This document shows, piece by piece, positions 7,039 to 11,651 of a stretch of DNA of 11,651 nt; position 1 is the stretch's first letter, and each line of letters starts with the position of its first letter. The DNA comes from Candidatus Poribacteria bacterium (GTDB lineage: Bacteria; Poribacteria; WGA-4E; GCA-2687025). The notes below the pieces were generated by a model. The model was given only the letters and a program-made list of their open reading frames with translations, did not search any database and was not told where the DNA came from. Made by a program: the position numbers and the translations under genes. Location: positions 1 through 11,651 of the forward strand of contig NYZG01000074.1 of NCBI GenBank assembly GCA_002687025.1. Reading direction: 5' to 3'.

Positions 7039-7254
7039 GCCCATGTCTCCTCGCCGTATTGGTCTGCCCGCCCGGGTTTCGCGCCTGTAGGTAGACGGGC
7101 GTGGCGACGGCGACCCACACAGACTTCGTGCACGGGCAAGGGTCACAGCGCCCTCCGCATGGCCGACGACCGGAAGCGCAGTAACATTGGCAATGCCCGG
7201 CCGAACCGGCGCGCTGCGGCGGCCGGCGTGTGAGCACATGACAGAGGCAGATGG
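7039..7254. promoter_or_regulatory. Divergent intergenic region between the secreted protein and the pentapeptide-repeat gene
   Basis: These 216 bases must hold the promoters of both divergent genes. GAGGAG for the minus-strand gene lies at about 7047-7052, and AGAGG (7243-7247) serves the plus-strand gene. No convincing -35/-10 pair is visible. TAACAT at 7182-7187 is a 4-of-6 match to a -10 on the plus strand, without a recognisable -35. A 6-bp inverted repeat (CCGGCC at 7197-7202, GGCCGG at 7221-7226) may be chance in such GC-rich DNA. Confidence 0.35.
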
Positions 7255-8658
7255 ATGGCAGACGCGCAGACCGCGCCGACCAGGTCGGAGAGCCGAGGGT
7301 GGCGCCCTCGGGACTTCGACCCGGCCACGCTCCGGGGCGCCGACCTCGGCGGCGTCGACCTGCGCAAGCAGAACTTGTCGGGCGCGGTGCTGTCCGACAC
7401 GAACTTCGGCGGCGCCGACCTGCACGGCTGCAACCTCGTGAGCGCCAACCTGGCTCTCTCGAACCTGTCGGGCGTCAACCTGGACCACGCCTTCCTCACC
7501 GACGGCTACCTGCATGGCGCCAACCTGCGTTACGCGAAGCTCAGGGGAACGCTGCTGACGCGAGCCGTTCTCCGCGGTTGCATCATGCAGGGAGCGGACC
7601 TCCACGGCGCGGAGCTGACCGATGCCAGCGTCGAGTGGGTCGACCTGGAGGGGGCTTACCTGACCGCGACCGACTTACGCCACGCGCACCTGATGGGCGC
7701 CAAGATGCGCGACGCGCAGATGCACGCCACGGATATGCGCGGAGCCCGCATGGACGGCGTCAACCTCCAGAGGGCCATGATGTGGGAGGCGTTCCTCGGC
7801 AAGGCGCGCCTGCATGGGGCCGATCTCACGGAGGCGTACATCCAGGCGGCGGACCTGCGCGCAGCCGACCTGCGAGGCGCGGACATGACCGGCGTGGACT
7901 TCTACCGAGCCCGATTCGAGGGCGCCCTGTACGACGCGGAGACCAAGACGCCCGAGGAACTCGACCTCCGCGTCGCCGGCGCGCGCCTGATCGGACCGGG
8001 CGAGGACCTCCGCGGCATCGACCTGCGCGGCGTGGATCTGCGACGCGCGGACCTTCACGAGACGAACCTCGAGGGAGCCGACCTCCGCAACGCGGACCTG
8101 AGGGACACGGACCTGCGCGGCGCCATGCTCAAGGGCATCAAGGTGCGCGGCATCCTCTACGACGATGCGACGCGGTTCCCTGGTCTCGTGCGCCCGGACA
8201 AGGTGCCCGGATACCGGATCGCCCCCCACGCATCACTCGCGGCCGCGAACCTCAAGTGGGCCGATCTCCGCGAGTCACACCTGCAGGAGGCCGACCTGAG
8301 CCAGGCGGACCTCAGCGGGGCCTACATGGACGGCGCGTACCTCGACAACGTGGACCTCTCGGGGGCCACACTGTACAACGCCAGCCTGCGCGGAGCCATC
8401 CTGGACGGAGCCAACATGCAGTCGGCGTTCCTACACGGGACGATGCTGCGTGGCGCCAGCATGCGGCACGCCAATCTGCACGGGGCATTCGTGCTCTGGG
8501 TGGACCTGACCGAGGCCGATCTGCGCAACGCGGACCTGTCCGGCACGGTCCTCGCGGAAGCAAGGCTGCACCGCGCCGTCTACAACCCAGGGACCAAGTT
8601 CCCGCCCGGGTTCCATCCCGGCGATGCTGGGATGCGTCCGTACGTCGAGGGCGAGTAG
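7255..8658 (+). CDS. Pentapeptide-repeat protein with three repeat blocks
   Basis: The 467-residue protein is almost entirely built of A(D/N)Lxx pentapeptides, which fold as a right-handed quadrilateral beta-helix. The start ATG 7255 follows AGAGG 7 bases upstream; an ATG at 7251 is out of frame. No signal peptide or membrane segment is seen, so it is probably cytoplasmic. Block 1 spans about residues 26-227, block 2 about 255-302, block 3 about 330-444. Each block ends in a related non-repeat motif: GALYDAETKTP (223), GILYDDATRFP (299) and RAVYNPGTKFP (440). Residues 151, 156, 161 and 166 form a run of Met at the repeat's central position. The protein ends shortly after block 3 with YVEGE. 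Some pentapeptide proteins (Qnr, MfpA) mimic DNA and bind gyrase, but most have no known role, and nothing here points to gyrase. It is convergent with the dehydrogenase, 24 bases apart, with no terminator visible between them. The fold is certain; the function is unknown. Confidence 0.93.
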   Translation: MADAQTAPTRSESRGWRPRDFDPATLRGADLGGVDLRKQNLSGAVLSDTNFGGADLHGCNLVSANLALSNLSGVNLDHAFLTDGYLHGANLRYAKLRGTLLTRAVLRGCIMQGADLHGAELTDASVEWVDLEGAYLTATDLRHAHLMGAKMRDAQMHATDMRGARMDGVNLQRAMMWEAFLGKARLHGADLTEAYIQAADLRAADLRGADMTGVDFYRARFEGALYDAETKTPEELDLRVAGARLIGPGEDLRGIDLRGVDLRRADLHETNLEGADLRNADLRDTDLRGAMLKGIKVRGILYDDATRFPGLVRPDKVPGYRIAPHASLAAANLKWADLRESHLQEADLSQADLSGAYMDGAYLDNVDLSGATLYNASLRGAILDGANMQSAFLHGTMLRGASMRHANLHGAFVLWVDLTEADLRNADLSGTVLAEARLHRAVYNPGTKFPPGFHPGDAGMRPYVEGE

Positions 8659-8682
8659 ACCTCGGCTGGCTCCGTCGGGCGG

Positions 8683-9711
8683 TCACGCCCGCGGATCGAG
8701 CAGCGTCTTCAGCCCACTACGCGCGGCGAAGACATCGAACGCCTGCCGCCAGTCCTCCAATGCGTACCTGTCCGAGATGAGCGCGGCCGTGTCCACCTTC
8801 CCGTTGCGCATGAGCGCAAGCGCCTTCCGCCACGCGCTGGGGACGGTGGCGTTGCTGCCGCTCACCGCGAGCTCCTTGTAGCACACCTGCTCCAGATCCC
8901 ACGAGATGGGCTTGCCGAACAGTCCGATCTGCGCGTACCGGCCGCGCCGTCGCACGAGGTCGAGGCACGTCGCCGCCGATCGCGCGGCGCCGGAGCACTC
9001 GAAGACGATGTCCGCGCCGTATCCGCCCGTCATGTCTCGGACCATGGCTGTAGGATCGATCTCATCCACGTTCAGCGTGTGATCGGCGCCGAGACGCCGC
9101 GCGACTGCGAGCCGGTGCTCGTCGGCCGAGGTTCCCAGCACGACCGTTGTAGCGCCGGCAGCGCGCACGACCTGTAGTGTCAGCAGGCCGATCGCGCCGG
9201 GGCCGGAGATCACCGCGACATCACTCGGCTCGACCTTCGTCATCTCGACAGCATGGACGCAGCACGCCAACGGCTCCGTGAGCGCCCCCGCTTCCAGGCT
9301 CGATCCGTCTGGGAGCGCGTGCACGTTCTGGGCCGGCACGAGCACGTACCGCGCGAACGCGCCGTTTACGCCGCTGCCGATCGACTTCCGCTCCGCGCAC
9401 AGGTTTGCGCGCCCGTCCCTGCAGTGGTCGCACCAGCCGCAGACGTGGAAATACGTCTCGGAGGTGACTCGGTCGCCGGGCCCGCAACGCGTGACGCCCT
9501 TGCCGACCTCGGTGACGACGCCCGCGAGTTCGTGTCCCATGATGACTGGAGGCACGGTCGGGAACTCGTCGTCGTGGATGTGGATGTCCGTGCCACACAC
9601 GCCACACGCCGCCACCTCGATCACGACATGTCCCGGAATCGCCGTCGGGTCGGCGGCGTCCATCAGGCCGACGTTGCCATGTCCGCGGGCCAGCTTCGCG
9701 AGTCCCTTCAT
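8683..9711 (-). CDS. Zinc-dependent alcohol/polyol dehydrogenase (medium-chain, threonine/sorbitol dehydrogenase-like)
   Basis: The 342-residue enzyme oxidises an alcohol to the ketone or aldehyde with NAD(P). Catalytic zinc ligands are visible: C39 in CGVCGTD, H60-E61 in MGHELAG, and E146 in LTEPLACCVHA. The structural zinc lobe is complete, with C91, C94, C97 and C105 in CGWCDHCRDGRANLC. The Rossmann nucleotide site is G170-P-G172-A-I-G175. Length and domain order are those of threonine 3-dehydrogenase, sorbitol dehydrogenase and related sugar-alcohol dehydrogenases; the substrate cannot be chosen between them. The ATG is supported by AGGAG 6 bases upstream. It follows the beta-helix gene by 32 bases on the same strand and is probably the last gene of a three-gene operon. 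That places it as a possible catabolic step for a sugar, uronate or polyol. Family certain, substrate unknown. Confidence 0.93.
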   Translation of the reverse strand: MKGLAKLARGHGNVGLMDAADPTAIPGHVVIEVAACGVCGTDIHIHDDEFPTVPPVIMGHELAGVVTEVGKGVTRCGPGDRVTSETYFHVCGWCDHCRDGRANLCAERKSIGSGVNGAFARYVLVPAQNVHALPDGSSLEAGALTEPLACCVHAVEMTKVEPSDVAVISGPGAIGLLTLQVVRAAGATTVVLGTSADEHRLAVARRLGADHTLNVDEIDPTAMVRDMTGGYGADIVFECSGAARSAATCLDLVRRRGRYAQIGLFGKPISWDLEQVCYKELAVSGSNATVPSAWRKALALMRNGKVDTAALISDRYALEDWRQAFDVFAARSGLKTLLDPRA

Positions 9712-9730
9712 TCCGTCTCCTGGTTGTTCC

Positions 9731-9744
9731 GGCCCGCGCGGGCC
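9731..9744. repeat. 14-bp perfect palindrome between two operon genes
   Basis: GGCCCGCGCGGGCC is self-complementary over all 14 bases. It begins at the last base region of the beta-helix stop codon (TAG, 9746-9744) and lies about 20 bases before the dehydrogenase start. In RNA it could form a short hairpin between the two genes. No T-run follows it, so it is unlikely to be an intrinsic terminator. Confidence 0.5.
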
Positions 9745-10895
9745 TACGGCCTCTGATGCGCTCCGATGTCAACCCGATCGCCCCGGGCGACGCCCTTGAT
9801 GTCCGCGGCCGCCGCGTCGACGCGACTCCCCGCTCCGAACGCGTCGAGCGCGTCGTCCGTCAGGCGCAGGTCCCCGGCCGCCGCATCGACGAAGTACCCC
9901 GCGATGTCACCGACGACGTTGCCCTCGTCGGTGACATCGCCCTCCGTCTCGACGCGCCCGTGCACGAGGTTGTTCACCATCCGCAGGCCATGAACGCGCT
10001 GGAAGGCATGGATGCCGCGCGACCTCGGGATGGGACAGTAGACGCTGTTGTGCGCGACAAGGACGTTCTCCAGCCACACGAGCTCGATCCCCTTGTCGGC
10101 GCCGGCGACGATGACGTTGTTGCGGATGATCCCGTCGTAGTTGTGCAGCGTGCCGTCCTCGTAGTTCGTCGGCTCCGACGGATTCCCGAACGCGATGCTC
10201 CGATCGCAGCCGACGAAGCGATTCCGCTCCACGATCACGCGCCGGCTCTGGTTCCAGATGAAGATGGCGCCGCGGCCGCCGCCGTTGGCTCCCTTGATGT
10301 TCCTGAACTCGTTGTCCGCGAACGTCCAGCCGTCCAGGTACATCATGTCGATGGACGACACGTAGTCGCCGTCGAAGAGCCAGTCGGCGTCCGGCGTGCG
10401 AGTATTCTCGAAGTAGCAGTGGCGCACGGAGCCGCCGTCCATGTGCAAGCCGTCCTGCGTCGCGGTTCCTTTGACTGCGCGCGTCCCGACGTCGATGAAA
10501 CGGCAGTGGTCGATGTGGATCTCCGACGGGTTCCGCAGGCCGTCGACGCCCTCGACCTTCACGCCGTAAAGCCGCGCCTCGGCAATCGTCAGGTGCGAGA
10601 TGGTCACATGATCCGAGCCCCGGACGACGATCACGTCTTTCGGGTCGCCGCCCTGCCATCCGCCGCCTCTGAGCACGACCTTCGTCGCGTCCTCGGGGGC
10701 GCCCCTCAGCGTCAGGTGGCTCTTGCTCTCGATCCATAGGGACCTCGGCAGGTCGTATGTGCCCTCGCCGATGAGGATGGTGTCGCCGTCGGCCGCGGAG
10801 CGCACGGCCGCCACGAGCCCCTCCGCGGTATGGACGTGTGTCGTTCGCGTGTCGGCCGTCGTCGCGAGCAGGACGGCGATTCCGAGGTACATCAC
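9744..10895 (-). CDS. Right-handed parallel beta-helix protein, probably exported, possible polysaccharide lyase or hydrolase
   Basis: The 383-residue protein carries the pattern of a pectate-lyase-like beta-helix. It has an entry segment TAEGLVAAVRSAADGDTILIGEGTYDLP (first coil), then repeated V-x-I-x-x-N/H-x-F/V rungs: SEIHIDHCRFIDV, FADNEFRNI, VIVERNRFVGC, GIIRNNVIVAG, VLVAHNSVY and RMVNNLVHG. It ends GDRVDIGAHQRP, a common closing motif of this fold. The hydrophobic N-terminus (MYLGIAVLLATTADT) resembles a short signal peptide but lacks a positive charge. An in-frame TAG at 10922-10920 leaves only GTG 10895 or ATG 10892 as starts. GGAG, overlapping the previous gene's stop, is 10 bases from the GTG. 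The family includes pectate, alginate and chondroitin lyases and glycoside hydrolases; no catalytic set is certain here. The methyltransferase gene ends 7 bases upstream, so the two are probably co-transcribed. Fold confident, enzyme activity inferred. Confidence 0.85.
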   Translation of the reverse strand: MMYLGIAVLLATTADTRTTHVHTAEGLVAAVRSAADGDTILIGEGTYDLPRSLWIESKSHLTLRGAPEDATKVVLRGGGWQGGDPKDVIVVRGSDHVTISHLTIAEARLYGVKVEGVDGLRNPSEIHIDHCRFIDVGTRAVKGTATQDGLHMDGGSVRHCYFENTRTPDADWLFDGDYVSSIDMMYLDGWTFADNEFRNIKGANGGGRGAIFIWNQSRRVIVERNRFVGCDRSIAFGNPSEPTNYEDGTLHNYDGIIRNNVIVAGADKGIELVWLENVLVAHNSVYCPIPRSRGIHAFQRVHGLRMVNNLVHGRVETEGDVTDEGNVVGDIAGYFVDAAAGDLRLTDDALDAFGAGSRVDAAAADIKGVARGDRVDIGAHQRP

Positions 10896-10902
10896 TCGGT
10901 GC

Positions 10903-11651
10903 TCACTCCGGCTTTGCGCCTACGGCACAGTGGTGCGGCCACGCGACGGACAGCAGTCCGACGTCTCTCGCCTGGGCGACGGATTGAGTGAACACGGCCG
11001 CGTCGTCGCGGTCCAGCGTGGACGCCATGCCCTCCAGAACGCGCCGCATCAGTATGCCGCGGCCGTCTCCCGCCTGGATCGGCAGGAACTGCGGGGCAAT
11101 GAGCGTCTCGCGGAGGCCGGCGTCGGTGAAGCGGCGGTATAGGCTCGCGTCGGCGCACCCGCGCTTGGCGACGCCCCCGCTCGCGGCCTCGACGCGCGCC
11201 TTCAGCTCCGGCGGCAACCCCGCGTTCACCACCCAAGGGATGTCGACCGATCGCACGATCACGACGACCTTCCCGCCGGGCCGCGTCACGCGGATCATCT
11301 CTGCGAGCATGCGATCCGCGTCGACCTCCTCCATGACGGTGGAAGAGAACGTGATGTCGAAGCGCGCGTCGGGAAACGGCAACTCCTCCGCGTTCCCGTG
11401 GCGTAGGTCGATCGCGTCGCCCAACCCCTGTCGGTCGGCCTGCCGTCGCGCCTCTTCCAACAGATAGTCGTTGATGTCGACGCCGACAACGCTTCGCACA
11501 CGCTTCGCGTCCACGACCCACCGCAGCAGTGAGCCGGGGCCGCACCCGACCTCAAGCAAGTCGTGGTCGAACGCGAGGCCCGCGGCGTCCAGCGTCGAAC
11601 CGACCAGGCGCGTGTATCCGGGCGTCCGAGCGCGGTCCTCCAGCAGCGGCA
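10903..11651 (-). CDS. Class I SAM-dependent methyltransferase, N-terminus beyond the right edge
   Basis: The open frame reaches the window edge, so the true start lies outside. At least 248 residues are present. The visible part begins PLLEDRARTPGYTRLVGSTL and reaches the SAM-binding motif I, LLEVGCGPGSLLRWV. Motif II (VVGVDINDYLLEEAR), the acidic region HGNAEELPFPDARFD, and the post-motif LAEMIRVTRPGGKVVVIVR match ubiquinone/menaquinone-type and other small-molecule methyltransferases (Methyltransf_11 type). The C-terminal half has no substrate-defining motif that I recognise. It ends in TGA at 10905-10903. The beta-helix gene starts 7 bases further on, so this appears to be an upstream gene of the same operon. 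No membrane segment is visible, so it is likely cytoplasmic. Substrate unknown. A start at the TTG at 11559 is rejected because it sits inside motif I. Confidence 0.88.
   Translation of the reverse strand, partial: PLLEDRARTPGYTRLVGSTLDAAGLAFDHDLLEVGCGPGSLLRWVVDAKRVRSVVGVDINDYLLEEARRQADRQGLGDAIDLRHGNAEELPFPDARFDITFSSTVMEEVDADRMLAEMIRVTRPGGKVVVIVRSVDIPWVVNAGLPPELKARVEAASGGVAKRGCADASLYRRFTDAGLRETLIAPQFLPIQAGDGRGILMRRVLEGMASTLDRDDAAVFTQSVAQARDVGLLSVAWPHHCAVGAKPE

Noticed and set aside
9756..10739. Long plus-strand open frame opposite the beta-helix gene
   Set aside because: Its Asp/Val/Arg-rich text is the mirror of the beta-helix coding strand, and no start signal or domain is visible.
1..11651. 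tRNA, rRNA, CRISPR array, insertion sequence or replication origin
   Set aside because: The gaps between genes are short and no cloverleaf, repeat-spacer pattern, transposase motif or terminal inverted repeat pair was seen.

Overview
This is an 11.65 kb, GC-rich (roughly two thirds G+C by eye) bacterial window, tightly packed with genes on both strands. The best clue to the organism is the C-terminal domain of the large secreted protein on the minus strand. It is a FlgD-Ig-like sorting domain with the motif YPNPFNPETWIPFELAED, which I associate strongly with Candidatus Poribacteria and related sponge or marine lineages. A phytanoyl-CoA dioxygenase-type oxygenase, a sulfatase, PD40 propellers and cohesin/dockerin modules fit that assignment. 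It is an inference, because no rRNA or other marker gene is present. TGA is an ordinary stop for several genes here, so the standard bacterial code applies.

Layout from left to right. A membrane-protein gene runs off the left edge on the minus strand and carries a frame break. Next comes a PhyH-family Fe(II)/2-oxoglutarate dioxygenase (minus), divergent from a Cys-type sulfatase (plus), with an extended -10 promoter candidate between them. Downstream on the plus strand is an ECF sigma factor whose C-terminus continues into a transmembrane helix. After a frame change it runs into a six-repeat PD40 beta-propeller, so this looks like one membrane-tethered sigma/propeller protein split by a +1 frame difference. 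Three bases beyond its stop, and convergent with it, lies a secreted 780-codon protein (minus): signal peptide, six-repeat PD40 propeller, cohesin-like domain, dockerin-like domain, second cohesin-like domain, FlgD-like sorting domain. It is interrupted by an in-frame TGA at codon 71.

The right half begins with a 467-residue pentapeptide-repeat protein (plus), divergent from the secreted protein. It is convergent with a minus-strand cluster read from the right edge: a class I SAM methyltransferase (5' end outside the window), a secreted right-handed beta-helix protein, and a zinc-dependent alcohol/polyol dehydrogenase. The close spacing of the last three suggests an operon.

How the genes may work together. 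Sulfatase, beta-helix protein, polyol-type dehydrogenase and the modular secreted protein would fit use of sulfated or acidic polysaccharides. The sigma/propeller gene would be a candidate membrane-bound regulator that senses something outside the membrane. That regulatory link is inference. Three reading-frame lesions (near 138-143, between 3588 and about 3720, and at 6826-6828) mean that sequencing or assembly error, gene decay and recoding all remain possible. No tRNA, rRNA, CRISPR array, insertion sequence or origin was seen, and no gene-free stretch exceeds 300 bases.
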